DNA from: Phytoactinopolyspora endophytica
GTDB lineage: Bacteria; Actinomycetota; Actinomycetes; Jiangellales; Jiangellaceae
Length of the DNA: 5,076 nt
Assembly: GCF_004138495.1 (NCBI RefSeq)
Contig: NZ_ML142863.1
Location: 200,031-205,106 of the forward strand
Direction of reading: 5' to 3'
Numbering within the stretch: the stretch's first letter is position 1; every line of letters starts with the position of its first letter. Positions 1 through 5,008 of the stretch are shown here, in pieces. The notes under the pieces are model-generated. The model was not told where the DNA came from and did not search any database. It saw nothing but the letters and a program-made list of their open reading frames with translations. A program made the position numbers and the translations under genes.

Positions 1-252
1 GAGGGGCCCAAGCGGCAGCCCCATTCCGACATCTTCGACGGCGATGAGCCGCAGTCTGGTCCAGATGTGCTCAGCGACGTCCGGTGAGGTGATGTACATC
101 TCGTAAGCGGCCAGCACCGCGTTGTCCACGTTGCTGCGGCGGATTTCCTTCTGGAGCACGGATACCAGGTCGTCAACGGGGATCCCGTGCGGTGAGACGA
201 TCTGCGAGTAGGGATCGTCGGTGAAATGCGGGGGTCCGTAATGGCGTGCCAT
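1..252 (-). CDS. RarA/MgsA C-terminal-like protein, N-terminal part (runs off the left edge)
   Basis: The first 84 codons of a minus-strand gene are in the window; it reads through the left edge without a stop. The start ATG (252-250) is preceded by a good Shine-Dalgarno, AAGGAG at 265-260, seven bases away. From about residue 25 the protein reads DDLVSVLQKEIRRSNVDNAV and later RLRLIAVEDVGMG. This resembles the C-terminal helical part of the replication-associated ATPase RarA/MgsA, where an L..L.K.(I/M)RxSD segment is followed by RRL.I.ASEDVG. No Walker motifs precede it, so it is not a full AAA+ ATPase. Stand-alone proteins of this type occur in actinobacteria, but I know of no proven function; a role near replication forks is inference from the family only. 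A promoter candidate lies at 319-347. The family call is moderately sure, the reading frame very sure. Confidence 0.8.
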   Translation of the reverse strand, partial: MARHYGPPHFTDDPYSQIVSPHGIPVDDLVSVLQKEIRRSNVDNAVLAAYEMYITSPDVAEHIWTRLRLIAVEDVGMGLPLGPL

Positions 253-318
253 CAGACCACTCCTTCCAGTCGAGGTGACAGACACGTCCGAAACCGGAAG
301 GGGTCCTTGGCTGGCATC

Positions 319-347
319 ACAGTACAGATACACGCTCGTGCTGTCTA
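319..347 (-). promoter_or_regulatory. Candidate sigma-70-type promoter for the RarA-like gene
   Basis: On the minus strand a -35 box TAGACA (347-342; five of six to TTGACA) is followed by a 17-base spacer and a -10 box TACTGT (324-319), which fits the loose TANNNT of actinobacteria. Transcription would start near 312 and give an untranslated leader of about 60 bases before the ATG at 252. Seen by eye only. Confidence 0.4.
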
Positions 348-636
348 CAGCGCGACGAGAGACTCACGAAAACTGCCTGCGGAACACCCTCGATGCCGAT
401 CCCGCACCCTCGTATGCTCCGATCGAGTGCGTTTTCCACACTCAAGTGCAGGCTCGCTCTTACCCCGACAGACGGACGCGAATCCGCGCCCCACCTGAAG
501 CGGGCGACGGGTGGGCCAGGAACAGCCTGCATGCTAGTGACCTGCGACAACGCCATGCTGATCGCCGGGTAGACGGAAGTTTGGACACGCATTTGACGCA
601 GATACTAGATGACTACGGTGAAACCGCTCATGTCAG

Positions 637-651
637 CGAACTGTCAGTTTG
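637..651. repeat. Short near-palindrome downstream of the flavoprotein gene
   Basis: CGAACTG, a single T, then CAGTTTG: seven-base arms with one mismatch that would be a G-U pair in RNA. It begins 14 bases past the stop of the flavoprotein gene (minus strand). It overlaps a direct repeat of TGTCAG (631-636 and 642-647, give or take one base). It could be a weak binding site; the centre is too tight for a normal terminator hairpin and no U-run follows. Confidence 0.2.
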
Positions 652-664
652 CGGCGAGCCTTGA

Positions 665-1180
665 TCATGAGCGCCGCCAGGTTTGGCGTGGCTTGTAGCC
701 GCTGCGGCGTAGCCAGTGCTCGGTGTACAGAATCCGGTCCGGGGTGATGATCGTGAGCGGGTCGGTGGGTGGCTCGTTGAGGGATCGTCCGCGTTCAGCG
801 TGATCGGACTGCCAGCGGAAGGCTTCCCAGTAACCGTCGGCCTCAGGATCGTCGCGTTCGAGAGTTCGTGCTGTGCCGAATAGCTGTGCACCGCGACTGC
901 TGGCTTGGCCGACCAGCGGGGCGAAGATCCCCGCCGAGACTCTGGAATCACGGCGCAGGTTCCCCGATTTCGGTGAGTCGTTCCAGCTGGTGTAGAAGAT
1001 CTCGAACCCGAGGCTGCAGTAGCGGACAGGCGTGGCTGCCGGCGCTCCGTTCGGGTCCACGGTGGCGATGACTGCTACGTTCTGGGTGGAGAGCAGGTTG
1101 AGAATTCGTTCCTCGAGGTGTTCGCGGTGGAGTTCGCCGTCGGGAGTGGGACCTGCAAGCCAGGGGTTCGTCAGCGGCAT
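665..1180 (-). CDS. Pyridoxamine 5'-phosphate oxidase family flavoprotein
   Basis: A 171-residue cytosolic protein with the split-barrel fold of FMN- or F420-binding oxidoreductases. After a short lead comes a helix (residues 20-31), then the first barrel strands NVAVIATVDPNGAPAATPVR (34-53). Next are EIFYTSW (60-66) and SPKSGNLRRDSRVSAGIF (69-86), the usual place for cofactor phosphate contacts. FGTARTLE (101-108) forms a further strand, and the protein ends in a YKPRQTW tail (162-168) typical of small members. The length suits stand-alone PNPOx-like proteins; the biosynthetic enzyme PdxH is usually longer, so pyridoxal-phosphate synthesis is not implied. The substrate is unknown. The ATG at 1180 is the only likely start: an in-frame TGA lies just upstream and an AGGA sits very close, so initiation may be poor or leaderless. 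Its upstream region is the integrase scar at 1202-1425, so its original promoter may have been replaced. Confidence 0.88.
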   Translation of the reverse strand: MPLTNPWLAGPTPDGELHREHLEERILNLLSTQNVAVIATVDPNGAPAATPVRYCSLGFEIFYTSWNDSPKSGNLRRDSRVSAGIFAPLVGQASSRGAQLFGTARTLERDDPEADGYWEAFRWQSDHAERGRSLNEPPTDPLTIITPDRILYTEHWLRRSGYKPRQTWRRS

Positions 1181-1201
1181 CGTCCTAGCATCTCAGCCGC
1201 G

Positions 1202-1425
1202 CGCCCGTACGATCTACGCCACGCAGGCGTATCGACATGGGTCAACGCCGGCGTCCAACCCCCGCAAAATCGCCGAATGGGCCGGACGCTCCGTCGACGT
1301 CCTCCTGAGGATCTACGCCAAGTGCATCGACGGCGACGCCGCCCCGCAACCGCGCCAAGATCGACCGCGCTCTCAACCGATCAGTTCAGGTCTGTCACAT
1401 GACGAGACCTAGGTGTCTCCCATGA
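1202..1425 (+). pseudogene. Tyrosine recombinase (phage-type integrase) C-terminal remnant, two frameshifts
   Basis: The segment encodes the C-terminal catalytic end of a tyrosine site-specific recombinase in three successive frames. Frame one, from 1202, gives RPYDLRHAGVSTWVNAGV, the box II region with the conserved Arg-His. Frame two, from 1263, gives KIAEWAGRSVDVLLRIYAKC with the catalytic Tyr of RIY; the position that is normally His or Trp (AGHS) is Arg here. Frame three, from 1345, gives RNRAKIDRAL and reaches a TGA at 1423-1425. Each change of frame fits one extra C in a C-run (1259-1263 and 1343-1345). No integrase sequence precedes 1202, so the N-terminal DNA-binding part and the first catalytic Arg are missing. 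The end overlaps the 3' end of the convergent LppX-like gene. Sequencing error could explain the frameshifts but not the missing N-terminus. It is inactive. Confidence 0.85.
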
Positions 1426-2134
1426 AGATCCGCTGCAAGTCGGTCACGTCGGGCGTCAAGATCTCGCCGGCATCGGGAGGAGAGATCGCCACCGAGACGC
1501 CGAAATCCCAGAACTCGACGACTTTCCAGACCTCACGATTGCCGGCGGCATTCTGAATCGCGATCAGACGCGCGCGGCCTACGTCATCCAGCCAAACTTC
1601 CGCAGGCAGCTGGCGTAACCGGCGGAACGGCCCTTCGGGCATCTCAATCCCCATGGTCAGGAGCTCGTCCGCAGCCGCGAGATCAACAGCGAGCCGATAG
1701 TGAGTGGTGTTGACGTCGCCGATGGCGTCCGTACCAACTTCGACGATGTCATCAGTGGCACCGAAGAGGGCGTCCAGCGGCCATAGCGGATCGCCATGGT
1801 GACGCGGCCCATCCCGCTCACCGCTGCCGACCGCGACCCAAGAATCACCCGAGCGCATTAACTCGGTTGCTCCCTGGTACAGCATGTCTCGCGGCCTGGT
1901 GAGTGCCTCCGGCACGCTCTGCAGGTTCTCCTGCATGTGTCCGGGCAAGAACACTCGGGATACCTGCGCCAGGCGGGCGGCGAAATCGACCACACCCTCG
2001 CCGAGACGGTCCCACTCCCCGACTACTGACCCACCGCGAAGGAGCCCAAATGACAGCCGCGCAGTGCCCGCCGCATAGGTCCGACCGGCAGCGGCCGACA
2101 CCCGAGCGCTGACGTCCTCCGGACCGCCAACCAT
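1409..2134 (-). CDS. LppX/LprG-like protein without signal peptide
   Basis: A 241-residue protein resembling the LppX/LprA/LprF/LprG fold, which in mycobacterial lipoproteins forms a half-barrel that holds lipids. The visible signature is in the second half: VGTDAIGDVNTTHYRLAVDL (about 132-151), LPAEVWLDDVGRARLI (about 177-192), then FWDFGVSVAISPPDAGEIL near the C-terminus. This matches the family pattern of a T-HYR strand, an (P)..VW.D..G.. strand and a final strand with a Pro motif. Unlike the lipoproteins it has no signal peptide or lipobox Cys, so it is probably cytosolic, and lipid transport should not be assumed. The ATG at 2134 has GAGGGG at 2148-2143, eight bases upstream. Its stop (1411-1409) lies inside the integrase scar. 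Frame and reality are very sure, the family moderately so. Confidence 0.85.
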   Translation of the reverse strand: MVGGPEDVSARVSAAAGRTYAAGTARLSFGLLRGGSVVGEWDRLGEGVVDFAARLAQVSRVFLPGHMQENLQSVPEALTRPRDMLYQGATELMRSGDSWVAVGSGERDGPRHHGDPLWPLDALFGATDDIVEVGTDAIGDVNTTHYRLAVDLAAADELLTMGIEMPEGPFRRLRQLPAEVWLDDVGRARLIAIQNAAGNREVWKVVEFWDFGVSVAISPPDAGEILTPDVTDLQRIFMGDT

Positions 2135-2162
2135 AATCCGATCCCCTCATAGCGGTAAACCA

Positions 2163-2192
2163 AAAGTACCCACCTCAGAGTCCGCATGTACA
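2163..2192 (-). promoter_or_regulatory. Candidate promoter of the LppX-like gene
   Basis: On the minus strand TGTACA (2192-2187; four of six to TTGACA) and TACTTT (2168-2163; fits TANNNT) are 18 bases apart. Transcription would begin near 2156, leaving a leader of about 22 bases that includes the Shine-Dalgarno. The spacing fits well but the boxes are weak. Confidence 0.3.
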
Positions 2193-2222
2193 GCAGCGCT
2201 CAGCCGTCGATCTCGACGATGG

Positions 2223-2327
2223 TCATGGCAAGTCGCCCCTCGCGATACGTGCCCCGTCCCCGCCTGCCCAGTCCTTCAGGCGATCCTCCAGAACGCGGCG
2301 GAACGCCGGCGCGCTGCCATACCTCAC
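2223..2327 (-). pseudogene. AbiEii-like nucleotidyltransferase toxin, N-terminal fragment
   Basis: A 34-codon frame starts with GTG (2327-2325), sharing a GTGA overlap with the stop of the AbiEi-like fragment, and ends at TGA (2225-2223). It reads MRYGSAPAFRRVLEDRL followed by KDWAGGDGARIARGDLP. This is the characteristic beginning of actinobacterial AbiEii proteins: a (M)RY..p.AFR..LE.RL opening and a following GARIAR-type segment that normally leads into the nucleotidyltransferase core. All catalytic residues of the toxin (which by family knowledge transfers nucleotides and causes bacteriostasis) lie in the missing part, so the fragment is dead. The deletion junction should be near 2240-2223. 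The family call rests on my recognition of a short segment plus the coupled AbiEi-like neighbour. Confidence 0.6.
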
Positions 2328-2546
2328 GCCTGCACCTGCTCTATCGCATCGTCCACGAACTCACGCACACGCCTCGACCGACGAGCCGCCATCGTGTGCA
2401 GTCGCCGCCTAGTGGTCAGTCCCCGGTCGAGGGCCTGCCGAACGGCTAGCTCGACCTGCTCGGGCTGTACAGGTAATCGACTGTCGCCGCAAGCGGGCTC
2501 GGGAGTGCGAGTTACGTCGCGCACCCAGCACAGAAGCGGGACGCTG
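2324..2546 (-). pseudogene. AbiEi-like antitoxin, C-terminal fragment
   Basis: Just beyond the kinase gene's stop (2547) a minus-strand frame encodes the tail of an AbiEi-type protein. From the GTG at 2524 it reads VRDVTRTPEPACGDSRLPVQ and then PEQVELAVRQALDRGLTTRR, ending RLHTMAARRSRRVREFVDDA plus a short tail. The pattern of V..TRT, a small acidic or Ala-rich turn, RLP.EQ.E.AV..AL.RGL.T and a basic helix is that of the C-terminal region of AbiEi antitoxins, which are transcriptional repressors of type IV toxin-antitoxin operons. The N-terminal winged helix that binds DNA is absent, being replaced by the kinase gene's end, and the TRTPEPACGD stretch looks degraded. A shortened protein from GTG 2524 cannot be excluded, but I see no ribosome binding site for it. 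Confidence 0.6.
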
Positions 2547-3491
2547 TCACACGAGCAGCGCCTCGAGGTCCGGAAGCCGGCCGAACATATCGGGTAGGCC
2601 GCGCACGCCGTTGCGCACGGACTCGTGCGACAGCGCGAGATCAGGGCCTGTGCTCGCCTCGACACCGGCCAGGCAACGGAGGATGTTCCACCTTGTGTGC
2701 CCCAGCCAGCCGCCGATCATGAACACGAACCAGCTTGGACCCGCCGGCGGCAGCGCTCCGCCCCCAGCAACGTAGCCGTCAAGGACCGAGCGGAAGATGG
2801 CGGGCTCGATATCGTCGAAGCCGGGCCCCTTCGCGAGGCTCAGCGCGGTCGAGCCAAGCTCACCGGCCAGGTCGAGCATCCCCGAGAGCTCCCAGTCGAG
2901 CACCACCGGACGCCCGTCTCGAGCGAGCAGGTTCCACGGTTGGATGTCCCGGTGGGTCAGTACAACGGGGCCCGGCCGTTCGCAGGTGTCGACCAAGTGG
3001 GCCATCGCCAGGAACGTCTCGACCTGGGAGGCGAGCTCGTCGGCCCACGGCTGTCCGGTCGACACCGCCCGCTCGGCGAGCTCGGACCAGTCCCGTGACA
3101 CCGGGTCCTCGATCGACACGTGTGTCCACTCGACGTCCAACGCGTGGATGCGCGCGAGAATCTCACCGATCTCGAACGCGTACGCCTCCGACACCGGCGC
3201 TTCGGGCACCTTCTTTCCCTCGACCCACCGGTGGACGAGCGTGTGGTGGCTGGCCGAGATCGGCTCCGGCATCGGAATGCCGGCAGCAAAAGCCGCCTGC
3301 TCGAACCTGAACACGTCCTCGACGTGGTAGGTCCAGCGGCGGTCGACGAGGTTCAACTCCTTCACCGCGAACGACCCCTGGTCGGTGTCGAGCCGGTACA
3401 TCCGGTTGGCGAACCCGCCGTGAACGCGAATAATCGGCCCAACCGGCGCACCGAGACACGAAAGGTTGGAAGGCACGTCGTCTGCGGTCAC
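2547..3491 (-). CDS. Phosphotransferase of the aminoglycoside phosphotransferase (APH) superfamily
   Basis: A 314-residue small-molecule kinase with the eukaryotic-kinase-like APH fold. The nucleotide loop and first strands are VHGGFANRMYRLDTDQGSFAVKEL (23-46), with Lys44 as the ATP-binding lysine. The catalytic loop LTHRDIQPWNLL (178-189) carries Asp182 and Asn187, and VLDWEL (197-202) carries the metal-binding Asp199. All key residues are present, so it should be active. The substrate cannot be read from sequence: the superfamily includes drug-resistance kinases, choline, homoserine and fructosamine kinases, and many of unknown role. Nothing here proves antibiotic resistance. The start is GTG at 3491; no classical Shine-Dalgarno is present, only GGGG directly before it. 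A TAGATT at 3503-3498 is placed exactly as in leaderless actinobacterial genes. The AbiE scar follows directly after its stop. Confidence 0.93.
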   Translation of the reverse strand: MTADDVPSNLSCLGAPVGPIIRVHGGFANRMYRLDTDQGSFAVKELNLVDRRWTYHVEDVFRFEQAAFAAGIPMPEPISASHHTLVHRWVEGKKVPEAPVSEAYAFEIGEILARIHALDVEWTHVSIEDPVSRDWSELAERAVSTGQPWADELASQVETFLAMAHLVDTCERPGPVVLTHRDIQPWNLLARDGRPVVLDWELSGMLDLAGELGSTALSLAKGPGFDDIEPAIFRSVLDGYVAGGGALPPAGPSWFVFMIGGWLGHTRWNILRCLAGVEASTGPDLALSHESVRNGVRGLPDMFGRLPDLEALLV

Positions 3492-3529
3492 CCCACAAAT
3501 CTAGGGCTCGCAGTTCATCGATGCACCGG

Positions 3530-3558
3530 AATTTCCCTGGGACCATCAAGGCAGTCAA
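3530..3558 (-). promoter_or_regulatory. Candidate promoter of the APH-family gene
   Basis: Minus-strand TTGACT (3558-3553; five of six to the -35 consensus), 17 bases, then GAAATT (3535-3530; weak -10). It would start a transcript near 3523 with a leader of about 30 bases. An alternative is TAGATT at 3503-3498, six bases before the GTG, which would give a leaderless mRNA and fits the lack of a ribosome binding site; it has no visible -35 box. Confidence 0.35.
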
Positions 3559-3639
3559 GGTCACCATGGATGAGAACTGATCGACGCGCGGCCGCCACGA
3601 CGACGACTGCCGGTCCGGGCTCTCGGTGCCCATCAACGA

Positions 3640-3675
3640 TCGCCCCTCACCCGCGTTTCCGCGAGTGAGGGGCGA
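3640..3675. terminator. Strong hairpin, probable terminator downstream of a former tRNA gene
   Basis: Eleven perfect pairs (TCGCCCCTCAC with GTGAGGGGCGA), one C-A mismatch, four more pairs (CGCG/CGCG) and a TTTC tetraloop. This is the strongest inverted repeat in the window. It lies nine bases beyond the CCA end of the tRNA 3' fragment at 3684-3708, the usual place of a tRNA terminator read on the minus strand. No T-run follows on either strand, which is common for actinobacterial terminators. It also lies upstream of the APH gene, where it would isolate that gene from leftward transcription. Confidence 0.7.
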
Positions 3676-3683
3676 CTTCCTGC

Positions 3684-3708
3684 TGGTAGCCCCGACGGGA
3701 TTCGGACC
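3684..3708 (-). other. tRNA 3'-end fragment; probable attachment-site (att) duplication
   Basis: Read on the minus strand, the 25 bases begin GGTCCGAATCCCG and end GGGGCTACCA. This is the 3' half of a T-arm (consensus GGTTCGAATCC, with one T-to-C change at the normally invariant second T), a seven-base acceptor strand, the discriminator A and an encoded CCA. Beyond 3708 the match stops: the T-stem cannot pair and no anticodon or D-arm is present, so this is not a tRNA gene. A bare tRNA 3' end beside its terminator is what integration by a tyrosine recombinase at a tRNA gene leaves at one end of the element, with the intact tRNA at the other. I cannot name the isotype. The att role is inference. 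Confidence 0.6.
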
Positions 3709-3721
3709 GTGACCGGAACCG

Positions 3722-3913
3722 GTGGGACACCTGGTTGACGTCAAGGCTCAGCTTGGCAGCCGCTACGAGTTTGATCTACAACGGATGTCAGACGACCTGC
3801 TTGAGCGGGCACAGATCGGCAGCAAGTGGGCAACCGCCCAACTCCAAGGCAGGCAGGCTGCACAGCAATTCTCGGCTCCCACTGCCGGACAGGACAGTTT
3901 CGCAGGGCGGTGA
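3722..3913 (+). CDS. Small hypothetical ORF, 63 codons
   Basis: Starts with GTG at 3722 just after the tRNA fragment; a TGA 12 bases upstream fixes the frame's limit. The product is hydrophilic with a likely amphipathic helical middle (YEFDLQRMSDDLLERAQIGS, residues about 15-34) rich in Gln and Ala, and no membrane segment. I do not recognise it. GC at third positions is about 65 percent by my count, lower than expected for native genes in such DNA, which would suit acquired DNA or a non-coding frame. Only a weak GGAA lies close to the GTG. Its stop overlaps the next start as GTGA. It may be a real small accessory gene or a remnant. Confidence 0.35.
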   Translation: MGHLVDVKAQLGSRYEFDLQRMSDDLLERAQIGSKWATAQLQGRQAAQQFSAPTAGQDSFAGR

Positions 3914-4050
3914 GCGCCTTGGTTCCAGCCTTGTTGCCGGAGCTCGGCGGCAAATGGTGTGTCAGGCCCTCAAGACAGGGATGGATCATGCCGCCGGAGG
4001 TGACGGGCACCGTGGTGCGCGCTCCGCGTCAGTTTGAGCCTGTTCCGTGA
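3910..4050 (+). CDS. Small hypothetical ORF, 46 codons, GTGA-coupled to the previous one
   Basis: The GTG at 3910 overlaps the preceding stop by four bases, the classic arrangement for translational coupling. The product begins MSALVPALLPELGGKWC and continues with Arg, Pro and Val to a TGA at 4048-4050. I recognise no family. It is too short for a compositional argument, and GTGA at a TGA stop arises often by chance in GC-rich DNA, so this is a weak call whose support is only the overlap and the adjacent open frame. Confidence 0.2.
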   Translation: MSALVPALLPELGGKWCVRPSRQGWIMPPEVTGTVVRAPRQFEPVP

Positions 4051-4201
4051 CCTCTATGTACGCCCTGCACGCTGACGAGTCAAGACTATGGTACCGAGCT
4101 GCCGACTGTGATGACGCGATGCCCGTGTCGGGCGCACGCTTTGCAGGCAGGTCCGCCAAGGAGCTGACTCTCGGCCAGAGCGCCGGTTTGACGCGGCCGG
4201 G

Positions 4202-4951
4202 TTACCTCGACGACCGTGTGTTCAGCAGTTCGCTCGCGGTGCCGGGATCGGTCAGCCATGTCTGGCTTCCGGCACGTCGTCCGTCGTCGACAGCCGCACA
4301 TACAGCTGCATAGGCCGAGTGTGCGCGCTGCTCGTTCTCTGCGCTGGGATTGCGCAAGGACTCGGCGAGCGCATCCTGCCATGCGAGACGAAGACAGAGG
4401 TAGCCGTCGCTGTTTCGCTCACACAGCGTAAGCCGTGAGGTGGACAGGGTCCGGGGACGCGACGCTTCGACCTCGCTGCTGATCCGAGATATGCGAGCGA
4501 TGTCGCCGACCGTTGCGGTGATCTTGTACTTGACGCGGCCGCGGTCAACGGTCACCACATCGCCCGCCTCGTACAGGAGAGGCGCATCCGGGCTCTCTCC
4601 GTAGTACCACAAGCTATGACCGCATTTCGGACAGGGCTCGATTTCTTTGGCGAGTTGCTCGTCGTCGGTCGATCCGGGCCGGATCTGAGCGATGAAGTGG
4701 GCGCTTCGAGCGCCATGACTGCGGACGCGTCTGAGCGGCGGGCGGGTTCGTGTCCACCCGACGTAATGGGTGATGGGGTAGTCACGGGTTTTCTCTCCGA
4801 TGACGTAGTCGCGATCGCCTACGACTGTGGGACGCCCATAGCAGAGAAAATAGACGTGTTCATAGTGCTCTGTGCATGTCGGCAGACAACCCACAATCGG
4901 GGCGTCGAACAAGTGCAGCTGCAGACCAGACGGCTCAGGTGGGGTATTCAT
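4202..4951 (-). CDS. GIY-YIG-like protein with CPxC motif and C-terminal accessory domain
   Basis: A 249-residue protein. The start is ATG 4951, not the upstream in-frame TTG at 4969, because AGGAGG (4963-4958) lies six bases before the ATG and the TTG lies within that purine run. Residues 32-37 (HVYFLC) and 62-67 (HYVGWT) resemble the two strands that name GIY-YIG nucleases; RRVRSHG (74-80) supplies the Arg and His region, and EQLAKE (98-103) the usual Glu and Lys. CPKCG (107-111) matches the CPxC ending of actinobacterial members. The loop between the two strands is unusually long and the Glu region differs from the common E..LK, so activity is uncertain. Residues 130-178 (GDVVTVDRGRV onward) look like a small beta-barrel, and the rest is helical. 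Such genes are common on actinobacterial plasmids and phages. The frame stays open upstream to the window edge. The family call is by motif only. Confidence 0.75.
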   Translation of the reverse strand: MNTPPEPSGLQLHLFDAPIVGCLPTCTEHYEHVYFLCYGRPTVVGDRDYVIGEKTRDYPITHYVGWTRTRPPLRRVRSHGARSAHFIAQIRPGSTDDEQLAKEIEPCPKCGHSLWYYGESPDAPLLYEAGDVVTVDRGRVKYKITATVGDIARISRISSEVEASRPRTLSTSRLTLCERNSDGYLCLRLAWQDALAESLRNPSAENEQRAHSAYAAVCAAVDDGRRAGSQTWLTDPGTASELLNTRSSR

Positions 4952-4957
4952 CTTCTT

Positions 4958-4967
4958 CCTCCTCCTC
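4958..4967 (-). promoter_or_regulatory. Strong ribosome binding site that decides the GIY-YIG-like start
   Basis: Minus-strand GAGGAGGAGG, with six purines (AAGAAG) between it and the ATG at 4951. It is the best Shine-Dalgarno in the window and argues against the in-frame TTG at 4969. Confidence 0.8.
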
Positions 4968-4984
4968 AACCCGCGCAGCGGTCT

Positions 4985-5008
4985 CTTAACGGGCTCTTCG
5001 CAGTTAAG
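4985..5008. repeat. Inverted repeat upstream of the GIY-YIG-like gene
   Basis: CTTAAC and GTTAAG, perfect six-base arms with a 12-base spacer, 34 to 57 bases before the ATG. In an otherwise GC-rich stretch the two AT-rich half-sites stand out, and the centre-to-centre distance of 18 bases puts them roughly on nearby faces of the helix. They could be an operator over the gene's promoter; no clear -35/-10 pair is visible there. Confidence 0.3.

Larger units (their letters stand above)
253..664. other. Intergenic stretch without a convincing gene
   Basis: About 410 bases separate the RarA-like gene from the flavoprotein gene. Open frames of 90 to 129 codons exist on both strands, but their products are low-complexity mixes rich in Arg, Ser, Pro and Thr with no family resemblance and no good ribosome binding site. 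I treat them as chance frames in GC-rich DNA. The supportable contents are the promoter candidate at 319-347 and a short near-palindrome at 637-651. The stretch may contain decayed sequence, but I recognise none. Confidence 0.5.

Noticed and set aside
581..608. Plus-strand TTGGAC and TACTAG as a promoter
   Set aside because: Sixteen-base spacing and a poor -10 box, and it points into the antisense strand of the flavoprotein gene with nothing to transcribe.
275..664. 129-codon plus-strand frame in the left intergenic stretch
   Set aside because: Low-complexity Arg/Ser/Thr/Pro product, no family resemblance, no ribosome binding site; it begins inside the leader of the minus-strand RarA-like gene.
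2230..2241. AAGTCGCCCCTC, also found as the flank of the 3640-3675 hairpin (opposite strand)
   Set aside because: Twelve GC-rich bases without a wider match; probably chance rather than a second att copy.
2625..3668. Several long plus-strand frames (157 to 191 codons) opposite the APH-family gene
   Set aside because: They are antisense to a gene with all catalytic motifs in place, and their Arg/Pro/Ser-rich translations are typical mirror frames of GC-rich coding DNA.
3163..3744. 193-codon minus-strand frame covering the APH start region and the hairpin
   Set aside because: Out of frame with the kinase, runs through the hairpin and the tRNA fragment, and turns Arg-rich where it shadows the kinase.
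4047..4313. 88-codon plus-strand frame as an annotated gene
   Set aside because: It overlaps the 3' end of a better-supported minus-strand gene by 112 bases and has no recognisable product; kept only as part of the overlap-chain finding.
4952..4969. TTG at 4969 as the start of the GIY-YIG-like gene
   Set aside because: The TTG and the next codons are the Shine-Dalgarno itself; the ATG at 4951 has ideal spacing to it.
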